Shown here in pieces: positions 7,925 to 15,029 of a stretch of DNA of 23,280 nucleotides. The stretch is taken from assembly GCA_002386405.1 (NCBI GenBank), contig DGIP01000155.1, positions 1-23,280 of the forward strand, in the 5' to 3' direction. The notes below the pieces were generated by a model that saw only the letters and a program-made list of their open reading frames with translations, was not told the DNA's origin and did no database searches. The DNA is from Stenotrophomonas maltophilia (GTDB lineage: Bacteria; Pseudomonadota; Gammaproteobacteria; Xanthomonadales; Xanthomonadaceae). Each line of letters begins with the position of its first letter. Position 1 is the first letter of the stretch. The position numbers and the translations under genes were made by a program.

Positions 7925-9463
7925 ATGAACACCATGAACAAGACGGTACTTGCGCTGGCCATCGCAGTTGCGGCTACCGCATCTGCCTCCGCACAGGACA
8001 ACCAGAACGCAAGCGCGTTCATCAACCACATCCACAATGTGTGGGAAACGCGCACCAACCTCAACACCAACGCCAACACCAACCTCAACACCGACGTTGA
8101 TACCAACATCAACACGAATGTCGATACCGATATCGATACCGATATCGATACGGACATCACCACCGCCATCGATACCAACATCGATACCAACATCCGCAAC
8201 GACTGGGATTCGCGTACCCGCGTACGCAACAACAGCACCACCAACACCAACACCGATACCACCACCAGGACCACGACCAAGAGCTACAGCGACACCAGTG
8301 ACGTGAACCACACGCGCAATGTCTCGGTCAACGAAAACGTCCAGAAGAACAGCAACATCCAGGCCGACGAGCGCAAGGAAAAGAACAACCACGGCGTGGA
8401 CGTGAACCTAGAATCGGACCTGCAGGTGGGTGCGGATGTGCAGTTCCGCGGCCGTCCGACCGTATCGGGTGACCTGGAAGTGAACTCGGCCGCGATTGCC
8501 ATCATCGACAACCGCCAGTCGATCACCGACAACGAGGGCGACAACAAGCTGCTGGAGAACAACTCCTCGATCAGCGAGAACGTCGCCCAGGACGCTTCGG
8601 GCAACCTCGGCTTCAACACCGCCGCGGGTGACAACAATGCCCAGGACAACGCCGCGTCGCTGTCCGCCGCCGATGCCTCGTTCACCTTCGGCATGTCCGA
8701 TGCGCAGGTGTACGTGAACCAGTACGGCGCTGGCAACACCACCACCAATGATGGCGTGGTCAACAACTCCAGCCTCAGCGGCAACGCCTTCCGCGGCGCC
8801 ACCGGCAACATCGGCGTGAACAGCGCCGCCGGCAACAACAACGAGCAGAAGAACGCCCTGGCTGCGTCGGTGTCCACCGCCCGCATGGCCACCGCGAGCA
8901 TCAGCTCGAACCAGGTCTCGGCCGAAAACAGCGTGACCAACGAAGGCTACGTGAAGGCCTATCGTGACACCACCGAAGTCACCCTGCGCGGCAACGTCCG
9001 TGGTGGCACGGCGGCGGTCGGTCTCGGTGGCTATGCCGGTCGCGGCAACGCCTACCAGAAGGAAAACTTCTACCCGGATACCTGGACCGGCGCGACGCAC
9101 ACCGGTGGCAACCAGACCGGGCACATCGACCTGGATGCTGACGCACAAGGCGCAACCGACAACCCGTACAACGAAGGCGCTGGTGGTATTGCCTTCGATA
9201 CCGACGAGCACGGCGTGCTCGCCTACGGTGAAGTGGGTTATGCCGACCTGCGTGCCAGCCTGAGCGGCACCGTCCAGACCACCCGCTGGGTGGTTGAGCG
9301 TGCCGAGAACAACGCCTCGCTGTCCGGCGATGCGTTCCGCAGTGCCAGCGGCAACATCGGCGTGAACGTCGCAGCCGGTACCGGCAACCTGCAGGCCAAC
9401 AGCCTGGCACTGGCCGTGGCCCAGCCGTCCAGCGGTGGCGGCACCCCGGGCGGTGGCGAGTAA
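7925..9463 (+). CDS. fapC: FapC-like major amyloid/adhesin subunit with NT-rich tetrad tract
   Basis: This is a 512-residue exported protein. Its signal peptide ends at ASA (residue ~23), and GAGAGG at 7914-7919 precedes the ATG. Residues 44-91 form twelve near-perfect T-[N/D]-[I/L/V/A]-[N/D] tetrads, followed by an NT/TT-rich segment to ~120. Amyloid-type repeats then occur at ~212-245, 280-313 and 462-497, with a degenerate unit at ~350-380. The second reads SLSGNAFRGATGNIGVNSAA, then GNNNEQKN; the shared pattern is SLSG-x3-R-x-A-[TS]-GNIGVN-x-AAG. The protein ends in a Gly-rich tail. Size, repeats, Asn/Gly richness and position before the C39 peptidase match FapC, the main fibre subunit of Fap amyloid, but the tetrad tract is not a FapC feature I know. 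A strong hairpin pair follows the gene. It could instead act as a non-amyloid surface adhesin. Confidence 0.75.
   Translation: MNTMNKTVLALAIAVAATASASAQDNQNASAFINHIHNVWETRTNLNTNANTNLNTDVDTNINTNVDTDIDTDIDTDITTAIDTNIDTNIRNDWDSRTRVRNNSTTNTNTDTTTRTTTKSYSDTSDVNHTRNVSVNENVQKNSNIQADERKEKNNHGVDVNLESDLQVGADVQFRGRPTVSGDLEVNSAAIAIIDNRQSITDNEGDNKLLENNSSISENVAQDASGNLGFNTAAGDNNAQDNAASLSAADASFTFGMSDAQVYVNQYGAGNTTTNDGVVNNSSLSGNAFRGATGNIGVNSAAGNNNEQKNALAASVSTARMATASISSNQVSAENSVTNEGYVKAYRDTTEVTLRGNVRGGTAAVGLGGYAGRGNAYQKENFYPDTWTGATHTGGNQTGHIDLDADAQGATDNPYNEGAGGIAFDTDEHGVLAYGEVGYADLRASLSGTVQTTRWVVERAENNASLSGDAFRSASGNIGVNVAAGTGNLQANSLALAVAQPSSGGGTPGGGE
8054..8197 (+). repeat. 12-bp tandem repeat tract inside the major subunit gene
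   Basis: Twelve consecutive 12-base units each encode T-[N/D]-hydrophobic-[N/D], for example ACCGATATCGAT. The central units are nearly identical at DNA level (GATACCGATATC repeated), while the flanks have drifted. Since the unit is four codons, gain or loss by slippage keeps the reading frame, so the tract could vary in length between strains. Confidence 0.85.
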
Positions 9464-9504
9464 CTGTGTCCGTTTTCGCAAGCAACACGCGTTGAGCGCA
9501 ACAA

Positions 9505-9577
9505 ACCCGGCCATCCGCCAATGGCCGGGTTCCCCGGGAGCCCCTGTTCCATCCTCCCCCTTTGGGGCAGGGGCTCC
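9505..9577 (+). terminator. Double hairpin between major subunit and peptidase genes (attenuator or 3' stabiliser)
   Basis: ACCCGGCCAT/ATGGCCGGGT (9505-9514 and 9521-9530) is a perfect 10-bp stem with a 6-base loop. GGAGCCCCTG/CAGGGGCTCC (9537-9546 and 9568-9577) is a second perfect 10-bp stem enclosing a CCCC/GGGG mini-stem. No long U-tract follows, only TTCCTTCTTCC. The position, immediately after the bulk structural gene and before genes needed in small amounts, suggests partial termination or protection of the subunit mRNA 3' end. This is inference. Confidence 0.6.
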
Positions 9578-9600
9578 TTCCTTCTTCCGGAGCCATGCCG

Positions 9601-10302
9601 ATGTGGTCGACCCGAGCCCTGTGCTGCGCGTTGTCGCTGTTGCTCCTGCCGGTGGGCGCTTCGCGCGCCGGTGATGTGTCCTTCAGCGGCGTGCTGCCCA
9701 ATGGCGCGGTGTACTCCCAGCGCGTGGAGAGCATGCAGGAACGGCGCTTCCGCAACGTGGTGCGGCAACACACCGATTACAGCTGCGGCGCGGCCGCATT
9801 GGCCACGATCCTGCGTTATGCCTACCACCTGGACGCGGACGAAGGCACGGTGATCGAAGGAATGATGGGGGTCTCGGACCCCGAACTGGTCCACCAGCGC
9901 GGGTTTTCGCTGCTGGACATCAAGCGTTACGTGGAATCGATGGGCATGCGCGGACGCGGCTACCGCGTCAACGAAGAGCGACTGCGCTCGCTGCGCGTGC
10001 CCGGGCTGGTGTTGATGGATGTGCGTGGTTTCCGCCACTTCGTGGTCCTCAAGCAGGTCCGCGGTGACGTGGTCGACGTAGCGGACCCGATCCTGGGCAA
10101 CCGCAGCATACCCGTCAACGAATTTCTCGAATCATGGCCGTCGCGCGCCGTGTTCGTCGTGATCGGTACCGATTTCGACCGAAACACCGTGTTGCTGCAG
10201 CCCGGCGAACAGCCCAGTGCGCGTTCGCTGTATGCACGGCAGGGCCCGATCACCGACGCGGAACTGGTGGATTTCGGTTTCACCCATGCCGATCTGTTCT
10301 AG
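9601..10302 (+). CDS. fapD: C39-family cysteine peptidase, FapD-like
   Basis: This 233-residue protein has a signal peptide (MWSTRALCCALSLLLLPVGA region) followed by a single peptidase C39 domain. The catalytic residues are visible: Gln56 and Cys62 in RQHTDYSCGAAAL, His146 in FRHFVVLK and Asp162 in VADPILG. Unlike bacteriocin transporters it has no ABC or membrane part, so it acts alone in the periplasm. In Pseudomonas, FapD is a predicted C39 peptidase of the amyloid system. Substrates here would be one or more of the co-exported proteins, which is inference. I chose the ATG at 9601 because GGAG at 9589-9592 is then eight bases away; the ATG at 9595 would be too close. The next gene's ribosome site overlaps this stop. 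Confidence 0.85.
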   Translation: MWSTRALCCALSLLLLPVGASRAGDVSFSGVLPNGAVYSQRVESMQERRFRNVVRQHTDYSCGAAALATILRYAYHLDADEGTVIEGMMGVSDPELVHQRGFSLLDIKRYVESMGMRGRGYRVNEERLRSLRVPGLVLMDVRGFRHFVVLKQVRGDVVDVADPILGNRSIPVNEFLESWPSRAVFVVIGTDFDRNTVLLQPGEQPSARSLYARQGPITDAELVDFGFTHADLF

Positions 10303-10310
10303 GAGGCACC

Positions 10311-11093
10311 ATGAACATCGCAAACTGGACGCACAGTGCATTGCTCGTCGCGCTGCTCGGGATCGCCCCGGTACACGCCGCCGATGCACCCAACGCGCAG
10401 GAGCAGGGACGCCCGGGCAAGGGATTGAGCGAGATCCCCGACCCGGAACTTAAATTGATGCGCGGGCGCTACACCGTCAACGGCAATGCCGTGGCCTGGT
10501 TCGGCGTGACCATGGTTTCGCAATGGCAGGCGGGCAACCAGTCCGCACAGAGCGCGCTGACCCTGGGCATGGATTTCAGCCATGGCGGCAACACGCCCAA
10601 GGTGAGCTTCACGCCCAGCGTCACCGTCACCGCGGCCGACGCGCCGCTGCCGGAGACCCCGGGGCGCAGCGTGGATTCCAGCGGCCTGCAGAACGTGGCC
10701 GGGCTCACCCAGAGCATCCAGGTGGCCGGTGACAACAACGTGGCCAGCAACGCCACCCAGTTGAACGTGCGCGAAGGCAGCGCACCCACCACCACCGAAC
10801 AGAGCGCCCCGCAGGCCAGCGCGCAGCAGGGCGGCGTGAGCGCCGTGGCCCAGCAGGACGGCAACAGCGCCAGCGTGCAGCTGCAGATCCAGGGCGTGGG
10901 CCAGGTCCAGCAATGGATCCGCAACGGCAGCGTCGGCCAGAGCATCGCCGTGGCGAGCGATGGGCAATCGGCCAGCAACCGCATGCAGATCGACCTGGTG
11001 CGGCAGACGTTGGCCAACAGTGCGTCGCTGAACCAGAACGTGGCCCAGGCGATGAACCTGGTACGCGGCGTAGGCATGGGGCCCGGCCAGTAA
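10311..11093 (+). CDS. fapE: Exported FapE-like protein of the amyloid operon
   Basis: This 260-residue protein has a signal peptide ending at VHA (residue ~23). The mature N-terminus carries LSEIPDPELKLMRGRY (39-54), followed by a predicted strand-rich segment VAWFGVTMVSQWQ. The C-terminal half (125-250) is rich in Gln, Asn, Ser and Ala. It contains degenerate units like those of the subunits, such as GLTQSIQVAGDNNVASNATQ and ASDGQSASNRMQIDL. I do not recognise a named domain. The FapE label comes from its place between the C39 peptidase and the porin and from its export and repeat character. FapE of Pseudomonas is described as a minor fibre or extracellular component. A strong AGGAGG at 10301-10306 overlaps the stop of the peptidase gene. 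Confidence 0.62.
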   Translation: MNIANWTHSALLVALLGIAPVHAADAPNAQEQGRPGKGLSEIPDPELKLMRGRYTVNGNAVAWFGVTMVSQWQAGNQSAQSALTLGMDFSHGGNTPKVSFTPSVTVTAADAPLPETPGRSVDSSGLQNVAGLTQSIQVAGDNNVASNATQLNVREGSAPTTTEQSAPQASAQQGGVSAVAQQDGNSASVQLQIQGVGQVQQWIRNGSVGQSIAVASDGQSASNRMQIDLVRQTLANSASLNQNVAQAMNLVRGVGMGPGQ

Positions 11094-11137
11094 CACCGGC
11101 CGGGTGGGGGAACGAGACCAGAACGCAGGGCAAGGAA

Positions 11138-12451
11138 ATGCACACCTCGATACGCATGACACCGCTGGCGCTGGCGGCGCTGGCACTGATCGCGTCAGCC
11201 GCGGCAAACGCGCAGGACGCACCGGCCACCCCGGCCGACGAAGCCGACGTCAAGGCACTCATCCAGCAACTGGAAACGCTCAAAGCCAATTACGCCCAGG
11301 AAGTGCGCCGGCTACGCGAACTGGACATGCAGGTGCAGGCCATGCAGGCCCGCCTGAGCGGCAAGACCGCCCCCCTGGCCGGCGCAGCGCCGCCGCCCGA
11401 ACCACTGCCTTCCAGCACCCCCGCCGCACCGCCGACCGGCGACGGCTACGCCAGCACCGCCGCCGAAGCGCAGCAGGCCAAAGAGGCCTCGCGCCGCAGC
11501 GTCGACGACGTCAAACAACAGACCTCGACCCTGTTCACCCGGCGCTTCACCCTCGAAAACAGCCTGAGCTACGCCCGCTACGACCGCAAGCAGCTCACCC
11601 TCAACGGCTTCCTCGCCCTCGACGCGATCTTCCTCGGCAACATCGCCATCGAAAACGTCGAGTCCGACACCCTCACCTACAACCTGGCCGCACGCTGGGG
11701 CCTCACCCCGCGCCTGGCCCTGAACCTGGACGTGCCCTACCTGGCCCGCAAGACCGTCTTCCAGAAGGGCGGCGCCGGCGGCTCGGCCGCTGCCATCGCC
11801 CAGGAAGAAACCACCGGCAACGGCCTCGGCGACATCAGCCTGAGCGCCAACTACAAACTGTTCGCCGAAAAAGGCCGCTGGCCCGAAACCGTGCTGACCG
11901 TGGGCGCCACCGCCCCGACCGGCCGCGAACCCTACGGCCTCAGCTGGAAAGTGCTCGAGCGCGACGACGACGACTTCATCCGCTTCGCCGTGCCCGAACA
12001 GCAGCCCACCGGCAACGGCGTCTGGCAGGCCAACGTCGGCCTCTCAGCGGTCAAGACCGCCGACCCGGCCATCCTGTTCGCCAACATCGGCTACATCCAC
12101 TCGTTCGAAAACAGCTTCGACGACCTCGACGCCAACCCCGACACCGTCAACCCGGGTGACGTCAAACTCGGCGGCTCGTACTACTTCGGCGCCGGCGTGG
12201 CGTTCGCCTTCAATGAACGCACCAGCCTGAGCATCTCCTTCAGCGACAAGCTCAGCGCCCGCGCCTCCACCCGCTTCAAGGGCGGCCAGTGGGTCAAGAT
12301 CGTCGGCAGCGATGCCAATGCCGCAACGCTCAACCTGGGCATCACCTACGCACTCAATCAGAACACCACGATCGTGAGTCTGCTGGGTATCGGCCTGACG
12401 CCCGATTCGCCAGATTTCACCCTCGCGTTCAAGGTTCCGTACATCCTGTAG
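11138..12451 (+). CDS. fapF: Outer-membrane beta-barrel secretion porin, FapF-like
   Basis: This is a 437-residue protein. Its signal peptide ends at ANA (residue ~25), and a coiled-coil segment follows at about residues 34-70 (EADVKALIQQLETLKANYAQ and onward). A Pro/Ala-rich linker leads to an outer-membrane barrel with alternating aromatic strands, typical of the phenol-degradation MetA-like porin fold, ending in the hydrophobic strand FTLAFKVPYIL. This N-terminal coiled coil plus ~12-strand barrel architecture and length match FapF, the pore that exports Fap subunits. Several strand pairs (YKLFAEKGRWPETVLTVG, then GATAPTGREPYG) are typical of this porin group. An AAGGA lies only one base before the ATG, so initiation may be weak or coupled. 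Its TAG stop lies within a GTAG-headed palindrome. Confidence 0.8.
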   Translation: MHTSIRMTPLALAALALIASAAANAQDAPATPADEADVKALIQQLETLKANYAQEVRRLRELDMQVQAMQARLSGKTAPLAGAAPPPEPLPSSTPAAPPTGDGYASTAAEAQQAKEASRRSVDDVKQQTSTLFTRRFTLENSLSYARYDRKQLTLNGFLALDAIFLGNIAIENVESDTLTYNLAARWGLTPRLALNLDVPYLARKTVFQKGGAGGSAAAIAQEETTGNGLGDISLSANYKLFAEKGRWPETVLTVGATAPTGREPYGLSWKVLERDDDDFIRFAVPEQQPTGNGVWQANVGLSAVKTADPAILFANIGYIHSFENSFDDLDANPDTVNPGDVKLGGSYYFGAGVAFAFNERTSLSISFSDKLSARASTRFKGGQWVKIVGSDANAATLNLGITYALNQNTTIVSLLGIGLTPDSPDFTLAFKVPYIL

Positions 12452-12479
12452 CGCGTATCGACCAACGGTCGATACCTAC
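12448..12479. repeat. SMAG/REP-type palindrome overlapping the fapF stop
   Basis: GTAG at 12448-12451 and CTAC at 12476-12479 flank GTATCGACC-AAC-GGTCGATAC (12455-12475), a perfect 9-bp stem. The TAG of the head is also the stop codon of the porin gene. Short GTAG-headed palindromes of this kind are a known dispersed repeat of Stenotrophomonas maltophilia. A second one lies at 19067-19090. Confidence 0.7.
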
Positions 12480-12524
12480 CGCCGAAGGCCCCGCTTTTCC
12501 CATGGCCACCGACCCGATGTCGAA

Positions 12525-12664
12525 GGGTCTGCGGGGGTGGGTTTGCGGGGGTGTGAGCCGCATGGATGCGGCGACCAAGCCCCCAGGGATGGGTTTACGG
12601 CGTCCCCCGCAAACCCACACCCGCCGGCCCAAGCCAGGGACATTCGCAGACCAGGGCTTTTCGC
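12525..12664. repeat. Compound intergenic palindrome, copy 2
   Basis: The arms at 12531-12551 and 12604-12624 pair at 20 of 21 positions. Inside, GCCGCAT-GG-ATGCGGC (12557-12572) is the counterpart of the different inner stem in copy 1. The element aligns with 1-140 over its full length, including the trailing TTCGCAGACCAGGGCT. It fills the gap between the convergent porin and regulator genes and could end transcription from both sides. No gene is seen in 12452-12666. Confidence 0.8.
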
Positions 12665-12666
12665 TC

Positions 12667-14004
12667 TTAGCGCAACTCCGGCAGAGCAAGTTGATGCTTG
12701 CGGCACAACCGGTACACGGTAACGCGAGACACCTGCATGGTGCGGGCACACGCAGTGATGTTGAACGCGTTATCGCGCAAGGCCTGCAGCAAGGCATCGC
12801 GCTCGGCCGCCTGACGTGCATCGTGCAGCAGCCGCTGCGGCATCTCCACCTGCGGTGGCAGCAGCTCCAGGTCGGCCACGTTGATCAGCTCCGCCTCGCT
12901 CACGATCGCCGCCCGCTGCACCCGGTTCAACAGCTCGCGCACATTGCCCGGCCAGTTGAACCGCAGAAGCGCCTGCGCCGCCTCCGTCGTGAACCCACGC
13001 GCACGCGTCACGTGCCGGCGGCGGAAACTGGCCAGGAAATGCTCCGCCAGCAGCAGGATGTCGCTGCCGCGGTCGCGCAGCGCCGGCATCGGCAGCCGCA
13101 GCACATTGAGCCGGTAAAACAGATCGCGGCGGAACTGCCCGCGCTCCACCGCCTGCTCCAGGTCGATGTGCGTTGCCGCCACCACCCGCACGTCCACCGC
13201 CAGCGGATGGTTGCTGCCCACCCGCTCGATCGTGCCCTCCTGCAGCACCCGCAACAGGTTCGTCTGCGCATCCAGCGGCAGGTCGCCGATCTCGTCCAGG
13301 AACACCGTGCCCCCGCTGGCCGTCTCGAACAGGCCCAGACGACGCGTCGCCGCACCCGTGAACGCCCCGCGCTCATGCCCGAACAGTTCCGACTGCACCA
13401 GCGCCGCCGGAATCGCCCCGCAGTTCACCGCCAGGAACGGCCGCGCATGGCGCGGCGACAGCGCATGCAGTGCCTGCGCCGCCAGCTCCTTGCCCGTACC
13501 CGTCTCGCCCGTGACCAGCACCGGCAGCTCCACCGGCGCGAACTTGCGCAGCGCCGCCCGTGCCACCTGCAGCACCGCACTGTTGCCCACCAGCGCCTGC
13601 GCATCCGCCGGCGAGCGCGTCTCGTCGCCATCTGCCAGGTGCTGCAGCCGCTGTACCAGGCTGGAGAGATCCAGCGGCGCCGTAAACGTCTCTACGCAGC
13701 CCGCCAACAGCGACTGCAGTGGCGGCGGCGTGGGGTAGGGGCCGGGCGGCAGGATCGCCAGCACGCGCATGTGCCGGTGCTGCTCCAGCAGCGCCTGCAG
13801 GTGCTCCACGTTGCCGGGGGCCGCGCCGCGCAGGTCCAGCAGGCCGACCACCAGGTCGCTGCCGCGCATGCCGATGGCCACGCATGCATCGCTGGCCACC
13901 CCGCGCACCTGCCACCCTTCCGCCGCCAATGCGGCGCGCTCGGCCGCGTGTGGTTGCCCAAACCAGATCACACACCGGGCCGGAAATTCAGGGACTGCCG
14001 CCAT
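12667..14004 (-). CDS. Sigma-54-dependent transcriptional activator (VpsR/FleQ-like layout)
   Basis: This is a 445-residue bacterial enhancer-binding protein. Residues 1-125 resemble a receiver domain but lack the N-terminal acidic pair; an Asp at 57 (LLDLRG) is in the phospho-acceptor position. The AAA+ domain (~136-365) has Walker A GETGTGKE at 166-173, the sigma-54-contacting GAFTGA at 213-218, Walker B VFLDEIGD at 234-241 and the arginine-finger region FRRDLFYRLN. A Fis-type helix-turn-helix lies at ~405-440. With the GAFTGA loop intact, it should open sigma-54 promoters. Encoded convergently next to the amyloid operon, whose promoter is sigma-54 type, it is the obvious candidate regulator. 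AAAGG six bases before the ATG supports the start. A role for cyclic di-GMP, known for VpsR and FleQ, cannot be read from the sequence. Confidence 0.93.
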   Translation of the reverse strand: MAAVPEFPARCVIWFGQPHAAERAALAAEGWQVRGVASDACVAIGMRGSDLVVGLLDLRGAAPGNVEHLQALLEQHRHMRVLAILPPGPYPTPPPLQSLLAGCVETFTAPLDLSSLVQRLQHLADGDETRSPADAQALVGNSAVLQVARAALRKFAPVELPVLVTGETGTGKELAAQALHALSPRHARPFLAVNCGAIPAALVQSELFGHERGAFTGAATRRLGLFETASGGTVFLDEIGDLPLDAQTNLLRVLQEGTIERVGSNHPLAVDVRVVAATHIDLEQAVERGQFRRDLFYRLNVLRLPMPALRDRGSDILLLAEHFLASFRRRHVTRARGFTTEAAQALLRFNWPGNVRELLNRVQRAAIVSEAELINVADLELLPPQVEMPQRLLHDARQAAERDALLQALRDNAFNITACARTMQVSRVTVYRLCRKHQLALPELR

Positions 14005-14194
14005 GCGTCACCTTTACTGGAAAGATCCCGGGCGGTGTCTGCTGGTCGGCGTGACCCCGGCGAGCCGCCCCACGCCGGAGTCAACAACCCCTGCCGAATC
14101 CGGCCAGGGCTGGTCGCACGCACTTGGATTTGCTCGAACGACAGTAGGGACAACGCCGGTTGCCCCGGTTACCGGCCATTCCGGGCCCACAACG

Positions 14195-14224
14195 AAAAAG
14201 GCCGCTGCACGGGGCAGCGGCCTT
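14195..14224 (-). terminator. Rho-independent terminator after the exported NlpC/P60 gene
   Basis: On the minus strand, AAGGCCGCTGC and GCAGCGGCCTT form an 11-bp stem with a 5-base loop, followed by a run of T (14195-14199 read in reverse). It lies 25 bp after the stop of the 14250-15029 gene. The rest of the gap (14005-14194) holds the unassigned promoter region of the activator. Confidence 0.9.
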
Positions 14225-14249
14225 CAGGCGGCGCGGCGGGGTGGCCGGC

Positions 14250-15029
14250 TCAGAGCTCGACGCGGCGGGCCTGCATGAACTTGCCGCTCCAGTAGCCCGA
14301 GACCAGGCTGTCCACGCGGACGTCCTTGCCGGTGCTGGGGGCGTGCAGGAAGCGGCCTTCACCCACGTAGATGCCCACGTGGTCGACCCGGCCCTTGCGG
14401 CCGAAGAACACCAGGTCGCCAGCCGCCAACGCGTTGCGGTCGTTGATCAGCTCGGCTTCGCCGTCATGCGCCATTTCACGCGAGACGCGCGGCAGCTCGA
14501 TGCCCAGCGCGGTCTTGAAGACATAGCCGACCAGGCCGCTGCAGTCGAAACCGCTGTCCGGCGAGGTGCCGCCCCAGCGGTACGGCGTGCCCAGCAGGGT
14601 CATTGCACGGCGCAGCAGCGACTGCACCTTGCCATTGTCGGCAGCGCCACCGACCACGACGCCGTTGGCGCCGGAGCTGGCATCGTAGTTGGCCAGCAGG
14701 CGGCTCAGGTCGCCGGCGAACATCGCCGAGCGGTCCATGAGCGGAATGGTGTCGTTGGCCGCCAGGTGCGGAAGCAGGGCGGCGAGGGTGGCACTGGCAG
14801 CGGCATCGGCCTTGCTGCGGGCCGGCGCGTCAGCCTTGGGCTTGGCGGCGGCGGGGATCTCGGTGGCGGCAACGGTGGCAACCGGAGCAGCATCGACGGC
14901 GGTCGTCGGTGCCGTCTGCGCCCAGGCCGGAAGGCTGGCCAGGCAGAGGGCGAAAGCGAGAAGAGCGGGGCGGGCAGTACGCCGGAAAGTGGCGGTCTGG
15001 CCTTGGCACGTCAGGTCGGCTGTCGTCAC
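14250..15029 (-). CDS. Exported NlpC/P60 family peptidoglycan endopeptidase
   Basis: The product is about 259 residues from a GTG at 15029. A signal peptide (RPALLAFALCLASLPAWA, ending near residue 37) leads to an Ala/Pro/Lys-rich linker (38-85) and a C-terminal NlpC/P60 domain. The catalytic residues are Cys163 (FDCSGLVGYVF), His217 (VDHVGIYVGEG) and His229 (LHAPSTG). Such enzymes cut D-Glu to diaminopimelate bonds in cell-wall peptides in the periplasm. The start is uncertain: a TTG at 15092 would add 21 residues before the signal peptide, and neither start has a good ribosome site. The domain is clearly paralogous to the lipoprotein encoded just upstream, which points to tandem duplication. 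A strong terminator follows. Confidence 0.85.
   Translation of the reverse strand: MTTADLTCQGQTATFRRTARPALLAFALCLASLPAWAQTAPTTAVDAAPVATVAATEIPAAAKPKADAPARSKADAAASATLAALLPHLAANDTIPLMDRSAMFAGDLSRLLANYDASSGANGVVVGGAADNGKVQSLLRRAMTLLGTPYRWGGTSPDSGFDCSGLVGYVFKTALGIELPRVSREMAHDGEAELINDRNALAAGDLVFFGRKGRVDHVGIYVGEGRFLHAPSTGKDVRVDSLVSGYWSGKFMQARRVEL

Noticed and set aside
8054..8197. The short repeats in the major subunit gene as a CRISPR array
   Set aside because: The repeats are 12 bp, contiguous without spacers, and lie within a coding frame whose codons they preserve.
12289..14295. A 668-codon plus-strand open frame covering the regulator region
   Set aside because: It is the antisense shadow of the sigma-54 activator. 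The translation is Arg/Gln-rich with no recognisable domain, while the minus-strand frame has every expected motif.
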